DNA from: RGIG1828 sp045546535
GTDB taxonomy: Bacteria; Bacillota; Clostridia; UMGS1810
Direction of reading: 5' to 3'
DNA length: 7,089 nucleotides
NCBI GenBank assembly: GCA_045546535.1
Contig: JAZQDA010000177.1
Span: 1 to 7,089 of the forward strand
Positions 1 to 5,639 of the stretch are shown piece after piece. The position numbers and the translations under genes are program-made. The number at the start of each line of letters is the position of its first letter. Position 1 is the first letter of the stretch. The notes under the pieces are model-generated. The model was not told the DNA's origin. It did no database searches and saw only the letters and a program-made list of their open reading frames with translations.

Positions 1-289
1 ATTTTTGCATCCATAATCAAAACCACCATTCAAGTGTATCTTATTTCCTACTATCATTGTAGCATAATGCTTTTTAAGATGGCATTAACGGTTGAACTTC
101 TGTATTAAGATTATGTTAAGATAATTCTTTTTCTTTGTTTAAGGTGTTTCATATTTTGATATGGCGATTAAGCTATGGTTTGCCATAATTGGCTCAAAAA
201 TGTTTTATATGTCTTTTAAGAATAGTTCTTGACTAATTTTATCTTGATTCATTCTATCGTCTTACACGGGTAATTCCGTTTGGTTCTAT
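1..289. other. A/T-rich intergenic stretch with no confident gene
   Basis: I see no convincing gene here. Two weak open stretches touch the left edge. On the minus strand an ATG at 57-55 opens a 19-codon frame running off the window (starting MIVGNKIHLNGG), which could be the start of a divergent gene, but it has no good ribosome binding site. On the plus strand frame 1 is open from 1 to a TAA at 106-108, with no start and hydrophobic, low-complexity content. Short inverted repeats occur at 65-70/82-87 and at 174-178/183-187 (TATGG, four-base loop, CCATA). Neither is followed by a T tract, so they are not obvious terminators. Confidence 0.5.
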
Positions 290-318
290 TTGCAATTTCA
301 CGGAATGTATGTTATACT
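290..318 (+). promoter_or_regulatory. Sigma-A type promoter of the structured RNA
   Basis: The -35 box TTGCAA (290-295) and the -10 box TATACT (313-318) are separated by 17 bases. A TG at 310-311, one base before the -10 box, makes it an extended -10. Transcription would start near 325. No open reading frame with an SD site follows; a structured RNA and a terminator do, which fits a promoter for a stable non-coding RNA. Visual call, but spacing and boxes are close to consensus. Confidence 0.7.
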
Positions 319-324
319 CAAACA

Positions 325-567
325 AAATTAAGCGTGTCGATTTTTTTGCAGTTGGGCATCAAATTTGCAGAGAATTTTTAATAGCATCAATAAAGCATCA
401 AAAGGCATAAGGTTCAGAAGAGCAAGTAGCACAAACGGCGGAGCGGTGGGAACAATTTGGACAGTCCTTTTTATATGACATTGTCTCCAAAACCACGTGC
501 CGTGGATTCAAGTCCTACTGCCCCTGTAAAAAGAAAACCGTACCGAAAAGGTGCGGTTTTTCTTTTT
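325..567 (+). ncRNA. Structured non-coding RNA, 6S RNA-like candidate
   Basis: A transcript from the 290-318 promoter to the terminator would be about 240 nt and contains no plausible gene. Its ends pair. TTTTTGCAG (343-351) plus GGGCA (354-358) match TGCCC (519-523) plus CTGTAAAAA (524-532), a closing helix of about 14 bp including one G-U pair and a TT bulge. Further in are AGTAG/CTAC (426-429 with 515-518), ACGGC/GCCGT (435-439 with 499-503), GTGG/CCAC (446-449 with 493-496) and TTTGGA/TCCAAA (456-461 with 486-491), separated by internal loops. A long rod closed at its ends and interrupted by bubbles is the outline of 6S RNA, which sequesters sigma-70/sigma-A RNA polymerase in stationary phase. 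Against this, the 5' side of the central bubble is large and A-rich (359-425) and I cannot align the family consensus from memory. tRNA, tmRNA, SRP RNA and RNase P RNA do not fit. Confidence that it is some structured RNA is higher than that it is 6S RNA. Exact ends are inferred. Confidence 0.5.
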
Positions 568-583
568 GCAAGTAGGACTTGAA
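507..583. repeat. Long imperfect inverted repeat bracketing the terminator
   Basis: TTCAAGTCCTACT at 507-519 is an exact 13-base reverse complement of AGTAGGACTTGAA at 571-583. Between them the terminator arms continue the pairing: 525-540 with 554-570 (one bulged T, one G-T pair), a wobble, then ACC/GGT around a GAAAA loop (545-549). Apart from a five-base GCCCC bulge (520-524), the whole 77-base segment can fold into a hairpin of more than 30 base pairs. The left arm is also the 3' strand of the structured RNA and the right arm overlaps the -35 box of the next promoter. Confidence 0.8.
528..567 (+). terminator. Intrinsic terminator of the structured RNA
   Basis: An A-rich left arm ending in ACCGTACC (537-544), a GAAAA loop and GGTGCGGT (550-557) followed by T tracts (557-561 and 563-567) form a G/C-containing stem extended by A-T pairs. 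The T-rich right arm ends transcription from the left. The A tract on the other side means it may also work for transcription from the right. It separates the RNA gene from the yifB promoter just downstream. Confidence 0.85.
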
Positions 584-607
584 GCGTAATGGAAATTTTG
601 ATATAAT
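579..607 (+). promoter_or_regulatory. Sigma-A promoter of the yifB operon
   Basis: The -35 box TTGAAG (579-584) and a perfect -10 box TATAAT (602-607) are separated by 17 bases, and TG at 599-600 gives an extended -10. The expected start near 614 leaves a short leader of under 30 bases before the ATG at 641. The -35 box lies partly in the right arm of the inverted repeat, so a factor or structure acting on that repeat could affect this promoter. Confidence 0.8.
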
Positions 608-640
608 ATATACATACATATACAAAAGAGGTGTGCCGTT

Positions 641-2176
641 ATGGTATCTAAAATAAATTCTGGCGCGGTATTTGGTCTTGACGGGTACATAATAACCGTT
701 GAGGCGGATATGTTTTCGGCTCTTCCGGGCATAGACATAGTCGGACTTGGTGACACTGCGGTCAAAGAATCAAAAGAAAGAGTAAAATCCGCAATTAAAA
801 ACTCAGGCTTTGCACAGGTGCAGAAAAGACTTGTTATAAATCTTGCCCCTGCAAGTACAAAAAAGAACGGGGCGTATCTTGATTTGCCTATTGCGCTCTC
901 TGTTCTTTGTGCATCAGGGCAACTGGCATGTGCAAATATTGACGAGTATCTTATAATCGGCGAACTTGCACTTGACGGAAGTGTAAGGAGTGCCCAGGGC
1001 GTACTGCCCATGACTTTGGAGGCAAGGAAAAACGGAATAAGAAAAATTATTGTTCCGAAACATAACGCTCCCGAGGCTGCAGTTGTAACCGACTGCGAGG
1101 TCTACGGCGCGTCTTCTCTTTCAGAGGTGGCAGCGCACTTAAGAGGCGAGGCTCAGATGGAAAGGACAAGCGTTGATGCCAAAATCCTTTTTGATTCATT
1201 AAAACATTATGACATCGACTTTTCAGATGTAAAGGGACAGGAAAATGCAAAAAGAGCGCTCGAGGTTTCTGCGGCAGGGGCGCATAACTGCCTTATGATA
1301 GGTGCACCGGGGTCAGGTAAGACTATGCTTGCAAAACGTCTTCCTACAATTCTTCCCGACCTTTCGTTTGAAGAAGCACTTGAGGTTACAAAAATATATT
1401 CAATAGCGGGAAAACTTTCTCCCGACACTCCGCTTATAACAAAAAGGCCGTTCCGTTCACCGCATCACACCGTTTCTGGCGTGAGTATGACGGGAGGAGG
1501 AGCGACGCCCAAGCCTGGTGAAATAAGCCTTGCGCACAGAGGTGTGCTTTTTCTTGATGAATTCCCCGAATTCAAGAAAGATACCATTGAGGCTATGCGT
1601 CAGCCTTTGGAGGACGGACAACTCACAGTTTCGAGGGTTGCGGGAAGTGCGACGTTCCCGTCGAGCGCTATGCTTATTGCGAGTATGAATCCGTGTCCCT
1701 GCGGATATTTCGGCGATGAGGCGAGAGAATGTACCTGTTCACCGCTTTCCATACAAAAATATATGGGACGCATTTCAGGACCGATGCTTGACAGATTTGA
1801 CATACAAATTCAGGTAGCATCTGTCAAATATGAAGCGCTTTACGAAAAGGGCGACGGAGAGAGTTCTGAAAGTATAAGGGAAAGAGTAACAAATGCAAGA
1901 CTTATTCAACTTGAGCGCTACAAGGGAATGGGAATTTATTCAAACTCCCAACTTTCGCCAAGCGCTATAGAAGAGTTTTGTCAGGTAGATGCAAGAAGCC
2001 GCGCCCTTTTGAAAGATGTTTTTGACCGCTTAGGACTCTCTGCAAGAGCGCATTCAAGAATTTTAAAGGTTGCTCGTACTATAGCAGATTTGGACGGCAA
2101 AAAAGATATTGAATATACGCATATTGCAGAGGCAATACGCTACAGAAGTCTTGACAGTGCTTTCTGGTACAAATAG
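641..2176 (+). CDS. yifB: YifB/ComM family Mg-chelatase-like AAA+ ATPase
   Basis: This 511-residue protein has the full length and domain order of the YifB/ComM family. An N-terminal Lon-like domain (about 1-170, starting MVSKINSGAVFGLDG) is followed by a Mg-chelatase-type AAA+ module with Walker A GAPGSGKT (221-228), the family motif FRSPHH (271-276), Walker B VLFLDE (302-307) and LDRFD (383-387), then a C-terminal helical domain. Four cysteines, C352, C354, C364 and C366, form the paired CPC/CTC insert typical of the family. ComM of Gram-negative bacteria is a hexameric helicase that extends branch migration during natural transformation; the role of clostridial relatives is less clear and may be general DNA recombination. 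It is not a true magnesium chelatase. The start is set by an AGAGGTG ribosome site about eight bases upstream and by the conserved N-terminus. It leads a tight four-gene run. No defects are seen. Confidence 0.95.
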   Translation: MVSKINSGAVFGLDGYIITVEADMFSALPGIDIVGLGDTAVKESKERVKSAIKNSGFAQVQKRLVINLAPASTKKNGAYLDLPIALSVLCASGQLACANIDEYLIIGELALDGSVRSAQGVLPMTLEARKNGIRKIIVPKHNAPEAAVVTDCEVYGASSLSEVAAHLRGEAQMERTSVDAKILFDSLKHYDIDFSDVKGQENAKRALEVSAAGAHNCLMIGAPGSGKTMLAKRLPTILPDLSFEEALEVTKIYSIAGKLSPDTPLITKRPFRSPHHTVSGVSMTGGGATPKPGEISLAHRGVLFLDEFPEFKKDTIEAMRQPLEDGQLTVSRVAGSATFPSSAMLIASMNPCPCGYFGDEARECTCSPLSIQKYMGRISGPMLDRFDIQIQVASVKYEALYEKGDGESSESIRERVTNARLIQLERYKGMGIYSNSQLSPSAIEEFCQVDARSRALLKDVFDRLGLSARAHSRILKVARTIADLDGKKDIEYTHIAEAIRYRSLDSAFWYK

Positions 2177-2185
2177 GAGGATAAA

Positions 2186-3040
2186 ATGGGTAAGAAACTT
2201 ACTAAATTTTTAACAGTTTTATTTTTTATACTGGCGCCTTATTTTCTCGTTTCATATACAATCCGTGAATACGGTCTTGGTATGGGATTCGGGGTTATGG
2301 TGCTCATCGTTGTTGCACTTTTTATATATTTAAGACCCAAAATCTACACAATAATAGGCAGACGCAAGTATTTCAATGACCACGACGAAGGATTTAAATG
2401 GCTTGAAAAGGCATATGCAACGGGTAAAATGTCTGCTCAGCAGTCGCTCGTCTATGCATATCTTCTTCTGCGCGACGGTCATCTTGATAAAGCAGAAAGA
2501 CTTATTTCAGCGGTTCTTCTTCAGAAAGGGAAAGACCTTACAGATAAGAATAAACTCGCCGCTGACCTTAATATGTCAATTATCAGATGGAAAAGAGGAG
2601 ACCTTGAAGGTGCTATAAAAACAATGGAAAAGGTATTTGAAAAAGGTTACCGTTCCACAGTTGCATATGGTACACTTGGCACATATTATCTTTTGAATAA
2701 TGACCTCGCCCGTGCAGAGGAGTTCTGCCAAGAGGCTATGGACTACAATGCTCAGGACGTGAGCATAAGAGATAATCTGGGCACCTTATACATCAAAAAA
2801 GGCGAATTTGACAAAGCAGAAGAAGTGTACAAAGAACTTTTTGACCAGACAGAGCCGACATTTATAGAAGCATTTTATAACTACGGATATGTGCTTGAGC
2901 AAAAAGGTGACCTTGAAAATGCTCTTCTTTACTACACAAAAGCGCTTGGGTGCCCTGAAAAATATCTTTCCACAGTTAAACTTTCACAGGTTGATATGGC
3001 ATATGCAAGAGTTGAAAATCTTATGCAGGGCAAGGAATGA
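2186..3040 (+). CDS. Membrane-anchored TPR-repeat protein of unknown role
   Basis: The 284-residue product begins with two closely spaced hydrophobic segments (about 8-25 and 32-50) forming a membrane hairpin, followed by a basic stretch (RPKIYTIIGRRK) that suggests the rest is cytoplasmic. From about residue 65 to the end it is a solenoid of about five tetratricopeptide repeats. The best are near 159-190 (YGTLGTYYLLNNDLARAEEF), 193-225 (DNLGTLYIKKGEFDKAEEVY) and 229-258 (YNYGYVLEQKGDLENALLYY); weaker ones lie at 85-118 and 125-150. TPR arrays are protein-binding scaffolds, so it probably recruits a partner to the membrane; no enzyme domain is visible. The AGGAGG ribosome site (2175-2180) overlaps the TAG stop of yifB, so translation of the two genes is probably coupled. 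I do not recognise a named family. Confidence 0.88.
   Translation: MGKKLTKFLTVLFFILAPYFLVSYTIREYGLGMGFGVMVLIVVALFIYLRPKIYTIIGRRKYFNDHDEGFKWLEKAYATGKMSAQQSLVYAYLLLRDGHLDKAERLISAVLLQKGKDLTDKNKLAADLNMSIIRWKRGDLEGAIKTMEKVFEKGYRSTVAYGTLGTYYLLNNDLARAEEFCQEAMDYNAQDVSIRDNLGTLYIKKGEFDKAEEVYKELFDQTEPTFIEAFYNYGYVLEQKGDLENALLYYTKALGCPEKYLSTVKLSQVDMAYARVENLMQGKE
3032..3036 (+). promoter_or_regulatory. Ribosome binding site deciding the LarC1-like start
   Basis: AAGGA lies inside the last codons of the TPR gene. It is 10 bases from ATG at 3047 and 7 bases from an in-frame TTG at 3044. The ATG is preferred because it yields MKHLYFD, which lines up with the usual LarC start (MK.LYFD), but the spacing fits TTG slightly better. 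The choice changes the protein by one residue. Confidence 0.5.
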
Positions 3041-3046
3041 TTTTTG

Positions 3047-3793
3047 ATGAAACACCTTTATTTTGATATTTTCGCATCGTTTTCGCCCGTTATGGCGGCA
3101 TCTTCAGTGGTTGATATGTTAAAGAGCGAAGATGAGTTCAAAGCGTTCAGTTTGCTTTTTGGAGGTTATGATTCTGATATAAAAGAGGTCAGACGCCAGT
3201 CAATGGAAGCAACTCTTGTTACATTTTGTCCTTTTGAAGAAAAAACTTTTAAATACGGCGAACTTATTTCGCTGTGCGAGGGGTTGAGCCTTTCGCAAGG
3301 CGTTAAAGACAAACTCTGCTTATTTATAAAAATACTCTCTGAAGCAAAAGCGTTTGATGTGCAAGATGCCGAGTTTAAAGCAAATGAAATTCTTCCAAAC
3401 CTTATTTCATCGGCATATGTATTTAAAAAAACAGAAGAACTGGACACTCAAAAAGTGTATGTGCCGAGAGTTTTTACCCGTGAAACATTACCGATGCTTG
3501 AAATGTCAGAATGCGAATATATAGTGAAAAAATACGGAATTAAAACGGAGTGCACAGGTATCGATGTACCGCTTTTTTCAAAGTACGGTGCGGCATTTCT
3601 CTCTGTTTGCAGACCTGAATTTTCTCTTCCCCCAAGCCCTCTTCCCATAAAAATAGGATACGGCGCAGGGGAAGATGATATAAAGGAAGTGCCCAACATA
3701 CTTCGCACTGTTTACGGCGAAAGTGACGAAGAGGAAAAACTTTTCATGGGCGGAGCGGAATTTGAAGAAATTTTTCATGCTGTGGAGGCATAA
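3047..3793 (+). CDS. Degenerate LarC1-like (DUF111) protein
   Basis: This 248-residue protein resembles the N-terminal part of LarC, the enzyme that inserts nickel into the pincer cofactor of lactate racemase. The start MKHLYFDIFASFSPVM parallels the LarC start (LYFD-F-G-SGDM). A helical segment around SLSQGVKDK matches the 'LSE.VKE' region. SKYGAAFL (178-185) matches the TPTGAA region, and IGYGAGEDDIKEVPNILR (203-220) is a close match to the diagnostic IGYGAG-R-D---RPN-LR. Key signatures are gone, however: SGDM has become SPVM, and the HFHE-GA-D block has become roughly EFKANEILPNLISSA, with a shortened loop after it. The C-terminal LarC2 domain, which binds CTP and metal, is absent; the next gene starts right at the stop. 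Nickel insertion is therefore unlikely, and the present role is unknown. There are no frameshifts, and the neighbouring genes are tightly packed, so it looks like a maintained gene. Homology is from recalled motifs. Confidence 0.75.
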   Translation: MKHLYFDIFASFSPVMAASSVVDMLKSEDEFKAFSLLFGGYDSDIKEVRRQSMEATLVTFCPFEEKTFKYGELISLCEGLSLSQGVKDKLCLFIKILSEAKAFDVQDAEFKANEILPNLISSAYVFKKTEELDTQKVYVPRVFTRETLPMLEMSECEYIVKKYGIKTECTGIDVPLFSKYGAAFLSVCRPEFSLPPSPLPIKIGYGAGEDDIKEVPNILRTVYGESDEEEKLFMGGAEFEEIFHAVEA

Positions 3794-4744
3794 ATGAAAA
3801 CAGTTACAATAGGTAAAAATGATGCAGGACAAAGACTGGATAAGTTCCTTTTTAAGTTTTTTAAAAATCTTCCCTCGTCTTTCATTTACCGTGCAATACG
3901 CAAAAAGAGAATAAAAGTAAACGGCAAAAAGTGCGATATTTCATATATGATCACCGAGGGCGACACCCTTGATATGTATATAAATGATGAAGTCTTTGAG
4001 AGGGAAAAAGATGTTGAGTTTTCCTTTAAAACTTTAAATCCGAGCCTTAAAATTGTGTACGAAGATGAAAACATCATTCTTGTCGATAAAGAAAGCGGAA
4101 TGAGTGTTCACGATGACGAGGGCGAAAAGGTAAACACGCTTATAAATCATATAAAAGCGTATCTTTACAAAAAGGGCGAGTACTGCCCTGACGACGAAAA
4201 TTCCTTTGCACCCGCACTTTGCAACCGAATAGATAAAAACACGGCGGGACTGGTAATTGCTGCGAAAAATTCGGTTTCTCTGCGAACTATGAATAATGTT
4301 ATAAAAAACAGAGAGATAAAAAAATATTATCTTTGTCTTGTACAAGGGCATCTGAAAGAGGACGAAAAAACCCTGAAATCCTATATGGTTAAAAACGAGG
4401 AACAAAACAGGGTCTATGTTCATAGTACACCTGTAAAAAACTCGAAAACGGCAATAACCCGTTATAAAGTGCTTAAAAAAGGGGAACTAACATCACTTGT
4501 CGAAGTTGAACTTTTAACGGGAAGAACGCATCAGATAAGAGCGCACTTTGCATCAATCGGCCACCCTCTTGCAGGGGACGGGAAATACGGGACAAATGCT
4601 TTTAATAAAAAGATAGGGCTTTTCCGTCAGGCGCTTTATTCATATAAACTCACCTTCGATTTCAAAGAGGAAAATCCGCTTTCATACCTTGACGGTAAAA
4701 CTTTTGAAGTCATCGATGTTCCTTTTAAAAATGATATAAGATAA
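3794..4744 (+). CDS. RluA-family ribosomal RNA pseudouridine synthase
   Basis: The 316-residue protein has an N-terminal S4 RNA-binding domain (about 13-75, with RLDKFL and KRIKVNGK) and a RluA-type catalytic domain. The catalytic aspartate is D147 in NRIDKNTAG, the variant of the family motif HRLDRDTSG. A second conserved block, LLTGRTHQIRAHFASIGHPL (240-259), followed by GDGKYG, forms the rest of the active site. Enzymes of this family convert specific uridines of 23S rRNA (RluC and RluD types) or of tRNA to pseudouridine in the cytoplasm. An S4 domain favours an rRNA target, and the overall layout is closest to RluC/RluD, but the target cannot be fixed from sequence alone. The start follows the previous stop without a gap, and a GGAGG site (3784-3788) lies within the end of the LarC1-like gene. 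It is the last gene before a strong terminator. Confidence 0.93.
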   Translation: MKTVTIGKNDAGQRLDKFLFKFFKNLPSSFIYRAIRKKRIKVNGKKCDISYMITEGDTLDMYINDEVFEREKDVEFSFKTLNPSLKIVYEDENIILVDKESGMSVHDDEGEKVNTLINHIKAYLYKKGEYCPDDENSFAPALCNRIDKNTAGLVIAAKNSVSLRTMNNVIKNREIKKYYLCLVQGHLKEDEKTLKSYMVKNEEQNRVYVHSTPVKNSKTAITRYKVLKKGELTSLVEVELLTGRTHQIRAHFASIGHPLAGDGKYGTNAFNKKIGLFRQALYSYKLTFDFKEENPLSYLDGKTFEVIDVPFKNDIR

Positions 4745-4784
4745 ATAAAAAATCAGCGAAGTTTTTGCTGATTTTTTTATTTAT
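4745..4784. terminator. Bidirectional intrinsic terminator after the rluA-type gene
   Basis: The stem TCAGCGAA (4753-4760) pairs with TTTGCTGA (4764-4771) around a GTT loop with one G-T pair. It is extended by an A tract on the left and a T tract on the right, so the paired region covers nearly the whole interval. The T tract at 4772-4778 terminates the yifB operon, and the mirrored A tract allows function from the other side. It insulates the decarboxylase operon from upstream transcription. Confidence 0.92.
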
Positions 4785-4957
4785 AAAACAGGTAAAATAA
4801 GTAAATATTATATAAGAAAAAATTTTTTAAAAAAATTATAGGCAAAAAAAGGAAATAAAGGATAAATGTAGAATAATGTAAATAAGGCGTAGGATTGGAT
4901 ATTATAATTTTTAATATCCGTGAGAATATATAAAATAATAAGAAAGGAGGGGAAAAT
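4785..4957 (+). promoter_or_regulatory. A/T-rich leader and probable promoter region of the decarboxylase operon
   Basis: The stretch is very rich in A/T, with runs of A and T at 4817-4837 and 4844-4850. A perfect TATAAT lies at 4903-4908, but no recognisable -35 box sits 16-18 bases upstream. A second A/T-rich -10-like sequence, TATAAA, lies at 4929-4934, also without a clear -35. A promoter must lie here because a terminator precedes it, but the exact one cannot be fixed. A lone -10 box would fit activator-dependent or UP-element-driven initiation. The segment ends in AAAGGAGG (4943-4950), a near-perfect ribosome site seven bases before the first gene. Confidence 0.45.
4897..4919. promoter_or_regulatory. 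Inverted repeat over the TATAAT box, possible operator
   Basis: GGATATTA (4897-4904) and TAATATCC (4912-4919) are exact reverse complements separated by seven bases. The TATAAT element begins at the end of the left arm and runs into the spacer. Placement over a -10 box is typical of repressor operators, but it could also be a leader hairpin if transcription starts further upstream. With A/T-rich arms chance is possible, although the GG/CC ends make it less likely. Confidence 0.4.
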
Positions 4958-5221
4958 ATGTCAAATCTTTTTATCTGTATTGTAGGAATAAGCACAGTGT
5001 TTATCGGTCTTATATGCATAATAGGGCTTTGCAAACTTATGAGTATAATCTGTTCTTATCTTCCCCAGGCAAAAAAAGAAACACCAGCCAGTGCAAAATC
5101 TTCAAATCCTGCTCCGATCGCCAATAAGCAGGAGATAATTGCAGCGGTATGTGCTGCAATCGCCGAGGAAAACGGCACAGATGTTGAAAACATCAGGGTA
5201 GTATCATTCAAAAAAGCGTAA
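4958..5221 (+). CDS. Sodium-pump decarboxylase small membrane subunit (OadG/MmdD-like)
   Basis: This 87-residue protein has the layout of the OadG (gamma) / MmdD (delta) family: one N-terminal membrane segment (about 4-32), an Ala/Pro/Ser-rich linker (about 40-57), and a short C-terminal block EIIAAVCAAIAEENGT ... IRVVSFKK resembling the 'AA-AAA ... R-V---K' tail of the family. The small subunit anchors and assembles the complex, linking the cytoplasmic carboxyltransferase to the membrane beta subunit. In Klebsiella OadG a C-terminal histidine cluster binds zinc; none is seen here, as expected for the shorter clostridial and MmdD types. The start is fixed by an excellent AAAGGAGG site seven bases upstream. 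It is the first gene of the operon, 35 bases ahead of the biotin carrier. Substrate class cannot be read from this subunit. Confidence 0.85.
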   Translation: MSNLFICIVGISTVFIGLICIIGLCKLMSIICSYLPQAKKETPASAKSSNPAPIANKQEIIAAVCAAIAEENGTDVENIRVVSFKKA

Positions 5222-5256
5222 GTCAAATCAAACTAATTTAAGAGAGGTAAATTAAA

Positions 5257-5601
5257 ATGAAAAATTATAAAGTTAATGTAAACGGAACCGAATATGTAAT
5301 TTCAATCGAACTCATCTCTGACGAAGAAGCGAAAAATGCAAAAGCATCTGCACCTGCCGTTTCATCTGCACCCGCACCTTCAGGCGAAGGAACAGAAGTA
5401 ACCGCTCCTATGCAGGGCACAATTTTAAGCGTTAATGTTGCAAACGGCGACTCTGTAAAAACAGGCGATGTTCTTTTCATTCTTGAAGCGATGAAAATGG
5501 AAAATGAAATTATGGCAGCAAATGACGGCGTTATCTCTTCCGTATGTGTAGAAAAAGGTGCATCTGTTACAAACGGCACAGTTCTTTGCACAATTAAATA
5601 A
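5257..5601 (+). CDS. Biotin carboxyl carrier subunit of sodium-pump decarboxylase
   Basis: This 114-residue protein is a compact biotin carrier. Residues 1-20 (KNYKVNVNGTEYVISIE) form the short beta-strand start typical of stand-alone decarboxylase carriers. A flexible Ala/Pro/Ser linker (about 29-44) follows, then a biotinyl domain (about 47-114). The biotin attachment site is K80 in EAMKMEN (77-83), and PMQGTI (51-56) is the matching conserved turn. Biotin ligase attaches biotin to this lysine; the arm then shuttles CO2 from the carboxyltransferase to the membrane beta subunit. Size and layout match MmdC/GcdC-type carriers, in which the biotin domain is a separate polypeptide and not fused to OadA. 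A GAGAGG site lies nine to ten bases upstream. It sits between the small membrane subunit and the beta subunit with no terminator in between, so the three are probably cotranscribed. Confidence 0.93.
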   Translation: MKNYKVNVNGTEYVISIELISDEEAKNAKASAPAVSSAPAPSGEGTEVTAPMQGTILSVNVANGDSVKTGDVLFILEAMKMENEIMAANDGVISSVCVEKGASVTNGTVLCTIK

Positions 5602-5639
5602 TTTTTGCCCTTACAAACTGTCAATCGGAGGAATTTAAA

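Noticed and set aside
1..57. Minus-strand gene start running off the left edge
   Set aside because: Only 19 codons visible, no good ribosome site and no clear promoter; mentioned only as a possibility.
229..257. Promoter TTGACT - 17 - TTCTAT
   Set aside because: The -35 box is good but the -10 box matches only three of six positions, and the 290-318 promoter is much better.
440..528. tRNA-like 3' end (TTCAAGT loop with GTGGA/CCTAC stem) suggesting a tRNA or selenocysteine tRNA
   Set aside because: The stem has an A-C mismatch where tRNAs have G53-C61, no 5' acceptor strand complementary to TGCCCCT is at a suitable distance, and no anticodon arm forms.
325..567. tmRNA, SRP RNA or RNase P RNA
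   Set aside because: No CCA-type end with GGTTCRA arm, no GGAAGG-type SRP tetraloop region and no conserved RNase P core were found.
508..1011. Minus-strand 167-codon open frame opposite yifB
   Set aside because: Shadow of the strongly conserved yifB coding strand; it crosses the terminator and promoter and lacks a start signal.
3044..3793. Programmed frameshift giving a LarC1-LarC2 fusion, as in Lactobacillus plantarum
   Set aside because: The sequence after the stop immediately encodes the RluA-type S4 domain in a gene with its own ribosome site; no LarC2 coding sequence is present.
4777..5034. Minus-strand 85-codon open frame in the intergenic region
   Set aside because: Composition is that of A/T-rich DNA (Ile, Phe, Tyr, Leu runs), it has no ribosome site and overlaps the start of the small membrane subunit gene.
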